Source: Clostridium sp. (GTDB lineage: Bacteria; Bacillota; Clostridia; Clostridiales; Clostridiaceae). Taken from it: a stretch of 35,331 nucleotides of DNA. The notes beneath the pieces were generated by a model. It was not told the DNA's origin. It did not search any database and saw only the letters and a program-made list of their open reading frames with translations. Positions 8,772 to 17,707 of the stretch are shown one piece after another; positions within the stretch are counted from its first letter, which is position 1, and each line of letters begins with the position of its first letter. The translations under genes were made by a program, and so were the position numbers. The stretch covers positions 1 through 35,331 of the forward strand of contig JARLHR010000015.1 of assembly GCA_031292145.1 (NCBI GenBank), given 5' to 3'.

Positions 8772-10070
8772 CTATTTAACTTGAACCCCAATTTGTTTTA
8801 CTGCTTCATCTAACGCTTGTTTTGTATCCATTCCATGAATTGTATTTGTTATTGCTTTAGAAAATTGATCAGATATTACTGGATAATTTGGAGTTAATGG
8901 TCTTACTTTAGCTGTACTTTGTAATTGTTCTGCTATTATGTTAAATGGTTCCTTTTTAAATTCATCTATTTTATTAAATGCTGTAGCTCTTGCTGGTGGC
9001 ATTCCATTAGCTTTATTCATTGCTATACATGCATCTGTATTAGTTAAGAATTTAATTAATTCAGCTGCTGCTTTTTGCTTTTCTGTTCCACAATCTTTTG
9101 TCATATAGAATCCCCATGATCCACATGGGGATGCTGCTGCTCCCTTTGTAGCTACTGGATATGGCATTATCCCCCACTTTAAATCTGGATATTTATCTAA
9201 AGTTCCTTTTTCCCAAGGTCCACTTAAAAGCATAGCTGCTTTTCCATTTTCAAAACTATTGTCTATTGGAGTAGGATTTACTACTTTATCATCAACTAAT
9301 TTTTTAATATACGATAATGCTTGAACTGATTTGTCACTATTTATTGACCCATCTACTGTCTTTCCATCATCTGCAACTATTTGCCCACCAAAAGATTGTA
9401 CTAATGGTAAAAATGCAAATGTGTTCCATTCCCCACCAGATTTAAGATTCATATCTATCCCATATACATCATCTTTAGTCAATTTTTTAGCATTTTCGTA
9501 TAATTGATCTAGTGTCCATGCATCTTTTACAGATGTTGGAGCTGTAATACCAGCTTTTGCAAGCATATCTTTGTTATAATAGATTACTACGGAAGCATCC
9601 ATTGCGCCTAAACCATAAAGTTTTCCTTTATATGTTCCTTGGTCAATTATATCTTTATTAAAATCTTTTAGATCTTCTTTATCTACAAAATCATCTATAG
9701 GCACTATTACCCCTGCCTCAGCTTGAGCTGCTACATTTGGACCGTCTACTGTTAATACATCTGGTAGCGAATCTGTTGTTACAGCTGCATTAACCTTATC
9801 ATCATATCCTGAAGCATCTCCAGTACGAGCTATTTGTGTTAAATTAACTTTTATTTTTCCTTCATTGGCCTTATTAAAATCCTCAACTTCTTTTTTGTAA
9901 AGTTGTCCTTCTGGTGAATCTGTTTCATGTACCCATAAATTAAGAGTTACACTTCCATCAGCATTTTTAGCTGTTTTACTACTATCACCTTGACTTCCAC
10001 ATCCCACCATTGAAAACATTAATAATGTTGCCATTGATACAACTGCTATTGTTTTTTTACTAAATTTCAT
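8772..10070 (-). CDS. ABC sugar-binding lipoprotein
   Basis: A 432-aa extracellular solute-binding protein of the CUT1 family (SBP_bac_1/MalE fold). It has a lysine-rich N-terminus, a hydrophobic segment and a lipobox ending MVGC (Cys24), so it is lipid-anchored outside the membrane. It delivers sugar to the two permeases encoded downstream. A strong GAGGGGG site precedes the ATG. The 90-bp upstream spacer contains an operator identical to that of the sucrose PTS gene, so both uptake routes should respond to the same repressor. Substrate is inferred as sucrose or a fructo-oligosaccharide. Confidence 0.92.
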   Translation of the reverse strand: MKFSKKTIAVVSMATLLMFSMVGCGSQGDSSKTAKNADGSVTLNLWVHETDSPEGQLYKKEVEDFNKANEGKIKVNLTQIARTGDASGYDDKVNAAVTTDSLPDVLTVDGPNVAAQAEAGVIVPIDDFVDKEDLKDFNKDIIDQGTYKGKLYGLGAMDASVVIYYNKDMLAKAGITAPTSVKDAWTLDQLYENAKKLTKDDVYGIDMNLKSGGEWNTFAFLPLVQSFGGQIVADDGKTVDGSINSDKSVQALSYIKKLVDDKVVNPTPIDNSFENGKAAMLLSGPWEKGTLDKYPDLKWGIMPYPVATKGAAASPCGSWGFYMTKDCGTEKQKAAAELIKFLTNTDACIAMNKANGMPPARATAFNKIDEFKKEPFNIIAEQLQSTAKVRPLTPNYPVISDQFSKAITNTIHGMDTKQALDEAVKQIGVQVK

Positions 10071-10130
10071 TTTTGAATCCCCCTCATTTTTGTTAATATT
10101 TATAATTAATAATATATAAAACGTTATTTT

Positions 10131-10142
10131 TGAAACGTTTCA
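10131..10142. promoter_or_regulatory. LacI-family operator upstream of the ABC sugar operon
   Basis: Perfect 12-bp palindrome TGAAACGTTTCA, identical to the one before the PTS gene at 11619-11630. A weaker look-alike (AAAACGTTAT) lies 10-15 bp away toward the gene. The central CG is typical of LacI-family operators. At 12 bp it is shorter than the usual 14-bp CcpA cre, so the local repressor is the better candidate. Confidence 0.8.
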
Positions 10143-10160
10143 TTTTTTATTTAAAAGAAA

Positions 10161-11597
10161 TTAAGCTTTTTTGCTCCATTTCTTTCCTAAAAGTATCGTC
10201 ATTATAAAAGTAACTCCAAAGGATATAATGAGTGATACTAGGTATTGAACCATTGATTGTGGTCTTATTACTATTATGCCTGGTAGCCCTGCTGGCCCTT
10301 GTGAAAGAGATAAGACTTTCATAGATGTAGCATAAGCTGATCCAACTGCAGATCCTATTAATGCTCCTATAAATGGATATTTTAATTTTAGGTTAATTCC
10401 AAACATTGCCGGTTCTGTAATTCCAAGCAATGCTGATATTCCTGAAGCCGAAGCTATACTTTTAATTTTAGTATCTTTCTTCACTGTTATGAGTACTGCT
10501 AAAGCTGCTGCGCCTTGAGCTACATTAGAAGCTGCTACAACTGCGAATGTAGGCGATCCGCCTAAAGTGGATATATTAGCAAGTATTTGAGTTTCAGCTG
10601 CAATAAGACTATGATGCATTCCTGTTATAACTAATAAAGGATACACAACTCCATAAATTGCACCGCCTATTGGACCCAAATCAAAAAATAACCACATAAC
10701 CCCTGCTGTTAAGAAATTTCCTACAGTTCTCATTACAGGACCTATAATAATAAATGTTAATGCTGCAGTTACTAATACTGAAGCTAATGGTGTTATTATA
10801 TTATCAAGAATAGGTGTAACTATTTTATGTAGTTTACCTTCAAGTTTTGCTAATACAAATGATGATACTATTATTGGTAAAACTGTACCTTGATACCCAA
10901 CCTTAGCAATACTCAACCCAAATATGTTCCAATATGGAACTGTTCCATCAATCAACGCTTTACCATATCCATAACCATTTAATAAGTCTGGATGAATCAT
11001 GATTGCACCTATTACCGCACCTAACACTGGTGTTCCACCAAATCTCTTCGCAGCAGAAAAGCCTATAAATATCGGTAAAAATGTAAATGCAGCATTTGAA
11101 AACAAGTTCAACATTTCTGCTAACTGACTAAATTGTGGATAAACTTCTACTAAAGATATGTTTGAAATAAATAAACCTTTAGCTGTTAATACATTATTTA
11201 GTCCCATTAATAACCCTGATGCAACCAATGCTGGTAATATTGGCACAAAAACATCTGCTAATGCTGATAAAGTTCTTTGAATAATATTCAATTTAGCAGT
11301 AGAAGTTTTTTTTAGTTCTTGTATGCTAACTTCAGATATAGAAGAAAGCTTAACAAATTCCTTATATACTGCATCTACAATTCCTGTTCCTAAAATAATC
11401 TGAAATTGTGCCCCATTATTAAAGCACCCTTTCACTAAATTAATTTCTTCTAATTTTTCTAAATTTATTTTTTTGTCATCATGAAGAACAAGTCTTAATC
11501 TTGTAGCACAATGTGCTGCACTGGTTACGTTTTCTTTTCCTCCAACACATGCCAAGATATCTTTGGCTGTATTGTTGAAACTTTTTTTACTTGTCAT
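10161..11597 (-). CDS. scrA: Sucrose-type PTS EIIBC permease
   Basis: A 478-aa membrane PTS transporter of the glucose-sucrose superfamily that imports sucrose as sucrose-6-phosphate. The N-terminal EIIB domain carries the phosphorylation cysteine in SAAHCATRLRL (Cys30). The EIIC domain (about 110-475) has many membrane spans and the GITEPAMFGI signature. There is no C-terminal EIIA domain, so phosphate must come from a separate glucose-type EIIA. An AGGAGG site precedes the ATG. It has its own promoter and an operator in its leader, and a 90-bp gap separates it from the ABC operon downstream. Sucrose specificity is supported by the GH32, fructokinase and LacI neighbours; trehalose or beta-glucoside EIIBC relatives are less likely here. 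Confidence 0.88.
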   Translation of the reverse strand: MTSKKSFNNTAKDILACVGGKENVTSAAHCATRLRLVLHDDKKINLEKLEEINLVKGCFNNGAQFQIILGTGIVDAVYKEFVKLSSISEVSIQELKKTSTAKLNIIQRTLSALADVFVPILPALVASGLLMGLNNVLTAKGLFISNISLVEVYPQFSQLAEMLNLFSNAAFTFLPIFIGFSAAKRFGGTPVLGAVIGAIMIHPDLLNGYGYGKALIDGTVPYWNIFGLSIAKVGYQGTVLPIIVSSFVLAKLEGKLHKIVTPILDNIITPLASVLVTAALTFIIIGPVMRTVGNFLTAGVMWLFFDLGPIGGAIYGVVYPLLVITGMHHSLIAAETQILANISTLGGSPTFAVVAASNVAQGAAALAVLITVKKDTKIKSIASASGISALLGITEPAMFGINLKLKYPFIGALIGSAVGSAYATSMKVLSLSQGPAGLPGIIVIRPQSMVQYLVSLIISFGVTFIMTILLGKKWSKKA

Positions 11598-11618
11598 TCT
11601 GAAATCCTCCTATGAAAT

Positions 11619-11630
11619 TGAAACGTTTCA
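11619..11630. promoter_or_regulatory. LacI-family operator in the leader of the sucrose PTS gene
   Basis: TGAAACGTTTCA, a perfect palindrome, starts about 17 bp downstream of the -10 element and lies before the ribosome binding site. Bound repressor would block transcription initiation or early elongation. It is identical to the site at 10131-10142. Confidence 0.82.
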
Positions 11631-11646
11631 TTTATCTCATGTATTA

Positions 11647-11675
11647 AATATATTACGAAATCTAATTATAGTCAA
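11647..11675 (-). promoter_or_regulatory. Housekeeping promoter of the sucrose PTS gene
   Basis: On the minus strand TTGACT (11675-11670) and TATATT (11652-11647) are separated by exactly 17 bp, a near-consensus sigma-A promoter. The transcript would start near 11640, with the operator just downstream. Confidence 0.75.
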
Positions 11676-11681
11676 GAATTT

Positions 11682-11695
11682 TTTTATCGTTTACA
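11682..11695. promoter_or_regulatory. Possible CcpA cre box upstream of the sucrose PTS promoter
   Basis: The minus strand reads TGTAAACGATAAAA, one mismatch from the TGWNANCGNTNWCA cre pattern, a few bases upstream of the -35 element. Catabolite control of a sucrose PTS is expected in clostridia, but the site is degenerate. Confidence 0.4.
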
Positions 11696-11894
11696 AAATG
11701 TAAGTTTTTCCAATAAGTTTATAATCCCCACCTCCTCCTATTATTCAGTTTATAATGACCCTAAAGTCAAATTTTCAATTACACTTTTAAGCTAAAAATT
11801 ATATGATTTTTTTAATTCTAAAATTTAACTCAATGCATTCTCTTGCTATTTTAAATATAAAAACATAATTTATATGATAATTATAAAAACAATA

Positions 11895-11940
11895 TATACA
11901 ACTAAATAATAACCTACTTTGCTTATTATTTAGTTGTATA
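11895..11940 (-). terminator. Terminator of the LacI-type repressor gene
   Basis: Perfect 18-bp arms (11895-11912 and 11923-11940) around a 10-nt loop, overlapping the last codons and stop of the repressor gene. The minus-strand exit is U-rich (TTGTTTTTATAA). It separates the repressor transcript from the sucrose PTS gene. Confidence 0.75.
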
Positions 11941-12903
11941 TCCCTTTATAAATTTTACCGGTAAGCTAATTTCTTTATCTATATCTTTATTATCAATAAT
12001 ATTTATAAGAGCCTTAACAGCTTCTTTTGCTATGTTTTCAACTGGCTGCCTTATAGTTGATATTTTAATTGAGTCTTTCTTGTTAGCTCTAATTCCATCA
12101 TATCCTATTATTTGCACATCATTTGGTACATTAATATTAAACTTTTTAAGTTTTTCAATTACATCAAAAGCATGATCATCTGTTACTGTAAATATTCCAT
12201 CAATTTTCTTTTTCCCATTAAAATTTTCATATAAAAATTCATCTAAGATCTTTGCAAACTTTTGTGTTCCCTCTGTTGAATAACACACAGTATATGATAT
12301 ATTATTTTCTTCGCAATAATTAACAAACCCTTTCTTCCTATTTCTTGTGGCATTATCTATTTTAGAACCTAAACCTGCAAAAGCTATATTTTTGCAGCCA
12401 CTTTTTATTAATTCATTAGCCGCCATTCTTCCGCCTTCAAAATTGTCACTAGTTACATAGGTTATGTTTTCCGAAAAATATCTATCGATACTTATTATTG
12501 GCATATTAGAATGCACATATTTATCCACATCACTATATGTTATTGCTATAATTCCATCTACTTTATTTTGTTTTGCCATTGTTATATATTGCAGTTCAAT
12601 CTCATAATTATCCTCGGAATTGCATAATATCATCTTAATCCCAAAGTCTCTTAAGCTTTTTTCTATATTAAATGCTAATTCTGCAAAAAACGAATTCCAC
12701 ACTGTTGGAATTATTAGAGCTACTGTATTAGTTCTGTTAACCTTAAATCCTCTTGCATATACATTAGGTTCATAATTAAGTTCCTTTATAGCGTCTTCTA
12801 TTGCAGCCTTAGTTTTAGGTTTAACTTCAAAATTATTAATATACCTTGATACAGATCCAACAGACACTCCTGCTTTTTTTGCAACATCTTTAATAGTAGC
12901 CAT
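11926..12903 (-). CDS. scrR: LacI-family transcriptional repressor (ScrR-like)
   Basis: A 325-aa repressor with an N-terminal helix-turn-helix TIKDVAKKAGVSVGSVSRYI (3-22), a hinge region and a periplasmic-binding-protein-like sugar-sensing core. The frame continues 18 bp upstream, but AAGGAGA lies within those codons, so the ATG at 12903 is used. It is encoded directly upstream of the sucrose PTS and ABC genes. The two identical palindromes before those units are its obvious targets, and it likely responds to sucrose, sucrose-6-P or fructose. No such operator was seen before its own gene. The CcpA paralogue is a possible alternative identity, but linkage argues for a local regulator. Confidence 0.88.
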   Translation of the reverse strand: MATIKDVAKKAGVSVGSVSRYINNFEVKPKTKAAIEDAIKELNYEPNVYARGFKVNRTNTVALIIPTVWNSFFAELAFNIEKSLRDFGIKMILCNSEDNYEIELQYITMAKQNKVDGIIAITYSDVDKYVHSNMPIISIDRYFSENITYVTSDNFEGGRMAANELIKSGCKNIAFAGLGSKIDNATRNRKKGFVNYCEENNISYTVCYSTEGTQKFAKILDEFLYENFNGKKKIDGIFTVTDDHAFDVIEKLKKFNINVPNDVQIIGYDGIRANKKDSIKISTIRQPVENIAKEAVKALINIIDNKDIDKEISLPVKFIKGYTTK

Positions 12904-13385
12904 TTCTCTTTCTCCTTGCATTTTTAATATACTTTGATTAAATTATACAACATAATATTAAGTTTAGGATAATTTCTTAATGAATTAAACACTTATTTAT
13001 AAATTTGGATATTTTACTTCAAATTCCTTATACCCATTACAAGTAGCGATTATTGTATCTTAATATGCTATTTGATAACCATTTAAAAGTCACTATTCAT
13101 CAATTTATCTGGGCTATAGACGACTAAACGCATGATGAAGCGTTTTATATATATATCACTTTAAATTATAGCTATAAGGAAACGAATCTATAGAAACTGT
13201 TTTTAACAACCTTTGTTCAATCCTGGAACCAGTTGGAGATTCAACTAAAATTTAATGTTATATCTAAATATTCTATAATAAACTAACGCTAACTCGATTA
13301 ATTTCATTTAAATTATGCTTCTCACTCTTTTATAAGTGTATATTTTTAACGACTACAGAAATGTAGTCGTTAAAACAGTACTTAT
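12904..13385. other. Gene-free spacer with three hairpins
   Basis: 482 bp without a credible gene. It holds AAACGC...GCGTTT (13126-13145), a more GC-rich folded stretch around GGAACCAG (13217-13247), and a perfect 14-bp stem with a GAAA plus-strand loop (13344-13375, core AACGACTACA) ending 10 bp past the ROK kinase stop. The last is probably its terminator, though it lacks a U-tract on either strand. The repressor promoter must lie in the left part; I could not define it. Confidence 0.55.
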
Positions 13386-14288
13386 TTATTTGTATACGTA
13401 ATTATGTGTCAAAAAATTGTATAATGCACCTATTAGATTTGCATCATTTCTAAATTCACATCTAACCACTTTAGGCTTTGGAGTATAAAACTTAAAACTT
13501 TCGCAATATTTATCTATATTTTTTTGAATATACTCTATTAATATATCTTGAGCACTTATTCCTCCACCAATTGCAAATATTTCTGGATCCAAAACACATT
13601 GTAAATTAAAAATTTGAACTGCTAATTTGTACGTAAAATCATCTAATATTTTAAGAACATCTTCATCATTATTATTTGCATACTCAAATACTTTGTATCC
13701 ATCTAATTCTTCTGATAGTATGTCTTTGGCCTTCGCAGCAGCATTTATTAATGCGTTAGAACCACTTGAAAATCCCCATAAATTTTCGATATTTTGAGCA
13801 TTATTAACATCGGTCCCTATATAGCTAAATTCACCTGCAAAAAAATTTTTGCCCTTATGTAGTTTTCTATCTCTTACGATACCTCCACCTACGCCAGTTC
13901 CAAGTACAATAACCACTCCATCATTATAATTTTTCAAACTGCCTTTCCAAACTTCTGCAAGTGCTGCACACTTCCCATCATTTTCTATTGTTATCTTTGT
14001 TGGACATCTTTCTTGTAAAATCTTCATAATCTCTTTTCCACTATTATAAGATAAAAAACCACCTGAATAAGCATAGCCTTTTTCACTGTCCAAGACTCCT
14101 GGCATACTTACAGCCATACCTTCTATTTCATTCTTATATTTATCATATATATTGCCAACTACCTCTACAAAGCTTTCAATGCTATCAAGAGGCGTTGGTA
14201 TCTTTCCTTTTTCAATAAATTCTACTTCTTGTGTCATAAGTGCATATTTAATAGCACTTCCTCCAATATCTAAAACTAAATACTTCAT
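13386..14288 (-). CDS. ROK-family sugar kinase (beta-glucoside-kinase-like)
   Basis: A 300-aa ROK kinase that transfers phosphate from ATP to a hexose or hexoside in the cytoplasm. The phosphate-binding motif LDIGGSAIKYAL opens the protein. ENDGKCAALAEVW supplies the catalytic Asp, and GVVIVLGTGVGGGIV is the second phosphate loop. The usual ROK zinc motif (CxCGxxGC) is absent. That is typical of the BglK-like branch rather than glucokinases, so beta-glucosides are possible substrates. AAGGAG precedes the ATG. A 239-bp gap separates it from the CocE-type gene upstream. The exact sugar cannot be read from sequence. Confidence 0.8.
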   Translation of the reverse strand: MKYLVLDIGGSAIKYALMTQEVEFIEKGKIPTPLDSIESFVEVVGNIYDKYKNEIEGMAVSMPGVLDSEKGYAYSGGFLSYNSGKEIMKILQERCPTKITIENDGKCAALAEVWKGSLKNYNDGVVIVLGTGVGGGIVRDRKLHKGKNFFAGEFSYIGTDVNNAQNIENLWGFSSGSNALINAAAKAKDILSEELDGYKVFEYANNNDEDVLKILDDFTYKLAVQIFNLQCVLDPEIFAIGGGISAQDILIEYIQKNIDKYCESFKFYTPKPKVVRCEFRNDANLIGALYNFLTHNYVYK

Positions 14289-14527
14289 CTTTCTACTCCT
14301 TAACTTATAATTTCTCTAAATCAATTTTATCTTTATTCATTCAACTTAATATTTTATATAAGGCTTATATTTCTACAGTTCAATAAAACACATAATACAA
14401 GAGTTGTCCTAAAATATAATTAAGAACAATAATCCGAGATACTAATCAAAATTAATCCTCCTATATTGTACCGCTCTTAATTCTAAAACAACGCCTGTAC
14501 TATATTATTGTTTTTACACAAACATCT

Positions 14528-16252
14528 CTATTTTATTATTGGAAGTTCAATAGATGATGAATTGATATTTCCTGTATATACTGTTTGATTTGCTATAAAA
14601 ATGTCTTTTTGCTTTGCCCAATTTCCTACTATATTAGTGTGATTATTGTATGCCGGAAAATTTGATGATGAAATGTCAACGCGTATTTTCGATTCCTTAC
14701 TAATGCACCAGCTTACAGGCCATGCTTCAATTTCAACTTCTACTATTTCATTTGGAACATATTTAAGTGCATGATCCGTTTTATTTCTATACGCCAAGCT
14801 ACTGATTCCATCACATATATTAAATGAACGTCCATCAGGAAGTACAACCATAATTTTAGCTGCAAAAGCTGTATCCTCTGCATCTGTGCTAACTCTTAGC
14901 TTAACTTTTATATTCCCAACAATTTTTGTATCTTCAGAAAATTCTTCTGATATAAAAGTTAATACATCCTCTCTATATCCTGGTTCTTCCTGCAATCTAG
15001 CTCCATGTTTAGTATCACCATATCCTGGTGTAATCCATGCAAGCAATGCTGTACCACCATTTGTCATAATATATTTATCTGGATCATATTTATATTCTAA
15101 CTTTTCTTCATTGCATGGCTTATTTTCTGTTAAAATTCCACCTTTATATTTCTCTTCTGACTTTTCTAAATACATAGTTTGAATTTCTGCTTTTGGAGGC
15201 CAAGTTTCAAGGGTTTCCCATTGACCTTTTCCCACAATATATGCATCAATGCTTCCTACTTTATGTTCATAAGGCTTTCCTTTTAGCATATAGTCAAACC
15301 ATTCTAATCCTGCTTTTACCTTTAAAAATCCTATTGTTTCATTATTAGGATACTCTAATTCTCCCGGACTATTACCCATATGATCCCATGGTCCAATTAC
15401 TAAACGGCTCTTACTTTTTACTTCTTCACTTAAATTTAAATATCCCTTAACCAATCCATCTAAGTGATGATCAAACCATCCATCAATTAAAAGCATTGGT
15501 ACATTAATTTTTGAAGGAATTTCTTTAAGCTGAGCCCATACGCCATTTGTCCAATATTCATCTGAACTCTCTACATTTGATACATATTCTCTATAAAAAG
15601 GAATTTCACTTCCAAATAGCTCTTTATCTGCATCAATATGAGGTCTCATAAAAATACCCTTTTGATATAATTCTCCAGGATGAACATCCGTATTTAATCC
15701 TGAATTACCATAAGCCCAAGATGTATAAATATCATGCCTAAACATACCGTTCATATAAATCTGTTCATAACGTTCAGTTCCAAAACAGTCTATAACCAAA
15801 GTCTTTACTTCACTTGGAAGTGAATCTGAAAGCATCCACTGACAAAAGGATAAATAAGAGCTTCCAAACATGCCTATGTTTCCATTCTGCCATTTTTGCT
15901 TAACAAGCCAGTTAACAGTATCTATACCATCATCTCTTTCATTAAAGAAAGGCTCCCATTTTCCTTCAGATTCTCCTGTCCCCCGAGCTGACTGCATTAT
16001 AAGTACATATCCATGCTCAACAAAATGGCTGTATGCTGCATAGTATATTGGTTCATTATTAGGATACGGATATCTTATTAATATAGCTGGCCATGGTCCA
16101 TAACCATTCGGGAAATATACCTTAGTAACCAATGATACATCATCTCTCATTTTAACTTTAATCAGTTCACTTTTAGCAACCTCATGAGTTGCTTCAGGTA
16201 ATTCTTCAAGAATTTTATCATTGATTTCTTTTATAAATTCTTTTACATCCAT
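14528..16252 (-). CDS. CocE/NonD-family (X-Pro dipeptidyl-peptidase-like) hydrolase
   Basis: A 574-aa cytoplasmic serine hydrolase. The alpha/beta-hydrolase core (about 25-300) has the nucleophile in MFGSSYLS (Ser132; family pattern GxSYxG, with Ser in place of the last Gly). The acid is in DGWFDHH (Asp261) and the histidine in GPWDHMG (His291). The C-terminal half (about 350-560) is the X-Pro-dipeptidyl-peptidase C-terminal beta-sandwich. Members cleave esters, amides or Xaa-Pro peptides, and the substrate here is unknown. AGGTGG precedes the start. It follows an MFS carrier and an esterase on the same strand, which suggests uptake and intracellular hydrolysis of an acylated compound (inference). 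Confidence 0.85.
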   Translation of the reverse strand: MDVKEFIKEINDKILEELPEATHEVAKSELIKVKMRDDVSLVTKVYFPNGYGPWPAILIRYPYPNNEPIYYAAYSHFVEHGYVLIMQSARGTGESEGKWEPFFNERDDGIDTVNWLVKQKWQNGNIGMFGSSYLSFCQWMLSDSLPSEVKTLVIDCFGTERYEQIYMNGMFRHDIYTSWAYGNSGLNTDVHPGELYQKGIFMRPHIDADKELFGSEIPFYREYVSNVESSDEYWTNGVWAQLKEIPSKINVPMLLIDGWFDHHLDGLVKGYLNLSEEVKSKSRLVIGPWDHMGNSPGELEYPNNETIGFLKVKAGLEWFDYMLKGKPYEHKVGSIDAYIVGKGQWETLETWPPKAEIQTMYLEKSEEKYKGGILTENKPCNEEKLEYKYDPDKYIMTNGGTALLAWITPGYGDTKHGARLQEEPGYREDVLTFISEEFSEDTKIVGNIKVKLRVSTDAEDTAFAAKIMVVLPDGRSFNICDGISSLAYRNKTDHALKYVPNEIVEVEIEAWPVSWCISKESKIRVDISSSNFPAYNNHTNIVGNWAKQKDIFIANQTVYTGNINSSSIELPIIK

Positions 16253-16322
16253 AACATTACCACCTATCTAATTAACATTTTGATAATTTATATAAGTTAA
16301 TTTTCTACATTACATCAGGAAG

Positions 16323-16375
16323 ACTTCAGCAGTAAGGCACAATCAATACTAATTTAGACTTTTTCTGCTGAAGTA
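16323..16375. terminator. Inverted repeat between MFS and CocE genes
   Basis: Arms ACTTCAGCAG (16323-16332) and CTGCTGAAGT (16366-16375) flank a 33-nt loop that contains TAAGGCACAATCAA, resembling the end of the TTAGGCAC repeat family found further right. No U-tract follows on the minus strand, so termination is doubtful; it may instead be a decayed repeat. Confidence 0.4.
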
Positions 16376-16398
16376 ACCATAATGTAAATATTAAATTC

Positions 16399-17655
16399 CT
16401 AACCTAGCTGCTCATTTAAAACTTTAGCCTGGCTTTTTTTCTTACTTGAAGTTGCAATTATAATCGTAATTAATGCAACTACAAAATATGCTGAATTTAA
16501 AGAAAGTGGAATCCTATATGATTTAGTTGCATCAAAGAAGGCTCCTCCGATGTATACTGAAGCTGCTGAAGCTAAGGCAGCTAATAAGCTCACTGTTGAA
16601 AAAATAGCACTGTATTCTTTTGTTCCAAATACTCTCTTAATGTAAAATGGTAATGCTACAAGTACTAATGCTTGAGCTAATCCAATTACAAAACCTGATG
16701 CCACCATTAATTGTTGATTTAATGCCAAGTTTAATCCTAACCAGCCAATAAATCCAAGAGTTGCATATATACAAGTTACAAGTTTTGATGACCATTTATC
16801 TAATAAGAATCCAATTATAAATTTCCCTGCTGCTGCTCCAAGCATTATTCCTGATATAACTGTTGCTCCAACAGTTAACGGATATCCAAGATTAACAACA
16901 TGCGCTGATACGTGTTGCACAAGACCTGCAACCATTTGTAATACAACTGCTGCTATACAGAATAAGTAAAATGCTGGTGTTCTATAAGCTTCTTTTGCAG
17001 TTAATCCGCTTTGCCCTACCTGCTCTTCAGATTTAACTTGTGCTGGATCTACTCCATATGCATATAACCCTTTATCTGATGGTTTGAATACCATTACAAA
17101 CAATGTAAATGGTAAAACAAGAACTAACGCTACAACTCCAATGAATATATAGGCATTTCTCCATCCATGGTTTACAATAATATTACTTACTATTGGATTA
17201 AATATAGTACCACCTAAACCTGAAACCGCTGCTGCTATACCTAAAGCAAAACCTAATTTCTTTTCAAACCAATTTCCAAGAAATATTGGTAATACTAAGC
17301 TTACACAAAATGGTTGAACTGCTCCCATTGCAACTCCTGCTGCATAGAACATATATAAGTTATTAAATGTAGAACATGCTATTATGGCACATGCAAATAC
17401 TACAAAACTTCCAGTTAATAAAAATTTCGCATTATATTTAGGGAACATTTTACCTGCAAAAGGCATTGTTATCATTTGTGTTATATTTTGAATCGTTAAC
17501 ATTAACGCTATTTGTGTACGTGTAAATCCTAACTCATTACCTACCGGTGTAAAAAATAAACCTTGTGTATTTATAATTAATCCTAATCCTACAAATGACA
17601 TTACGCAACACCCTGCAAATATAAACCAAGAGTAATGTAATTTTGATTTTTCCAT
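16399..17655 (-). CDS. MFS transporter, oxalate/formate antiporter (OFA) type
   Basis: A 418-aa integral membrane carrier with about 12 hydrophobic spans and a short cytosolic centre between the halves. The N-terminus FAGCCVMSFVGLGLIINTQG and the ending with a Lys-rich tail fit the OFA/monocarboxylate branch of MFS. Such proteins move small carboxylates by antiport or symport. AAGGAG lies 11 nt before the ATG. It lies 52 bp downstream of an esterase gene and 146 bp upstream of a CocE-type hydrolase gene, on the same strand. The three may handle one substrate. Specificity is not determinable. Confidence 0.85.
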   Translation of the reverse strand: MEKSKLHYSWFIFAGCCVMSFVGLGLIINTQGLFFTPVGNELGFTRTQIALMLTIQNITQMITMPFAGKMFPKYNAKFLLTGSFVVFACAIIACSTFNNLYMFYAAGVAMGAVQPFCVSLVLPIFLGNWFEKKLGFALGIAAAVSGLGGTIFNPIVSNIIVNHGWRNAYIFIGVVALVLVLPFTLFVMVFKPSDKGLYAYGVDPAQVKSEEQVGQSGLTAKEAYRTPAFYLFCIAAVVLQMVAGLVQHVSAHVVNLGYPLTVGATVISGIMLGAAAGKFIIGFLLDKWSSKLVTCIYATLGFIGWLGLNLALNQQLMVASGFVIGLAQALVLVALPFYIKRVFGTKEYSAIFSTVSLLAALASAASVYIGGAFFDATKSYRIPLSLNSAYFVVALITIIIATSSKKKSQAKVLNEQLG

Positions 17656-17707
17656 AATACTTCAAACTCCTTTTAATTTAATTTTTACTAATTTACTAAA
17701 ATTCATT

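Noticed and set aside
10131-10142. CcpA cre assignment for the TGAAACGTTTCA palindromes
   Set aside because: At 12 bp they are two bases shorter than the usual cre, and a LacI-family gene is adjacent, so the local repressor explains them better.
13217-13247. tRNA-like T-arm (GTTCAATCC...GGAACC)
   Set aside because: No acceptor, D-arm or anticodon arm could be found around it on either strand.
13344-13375. Strong stem taken as a classic intrinsic terminator
   Set aside because: The stem is perfect, but neither strand has a following U-tract, so I list it only as a hairpin in the spacer.
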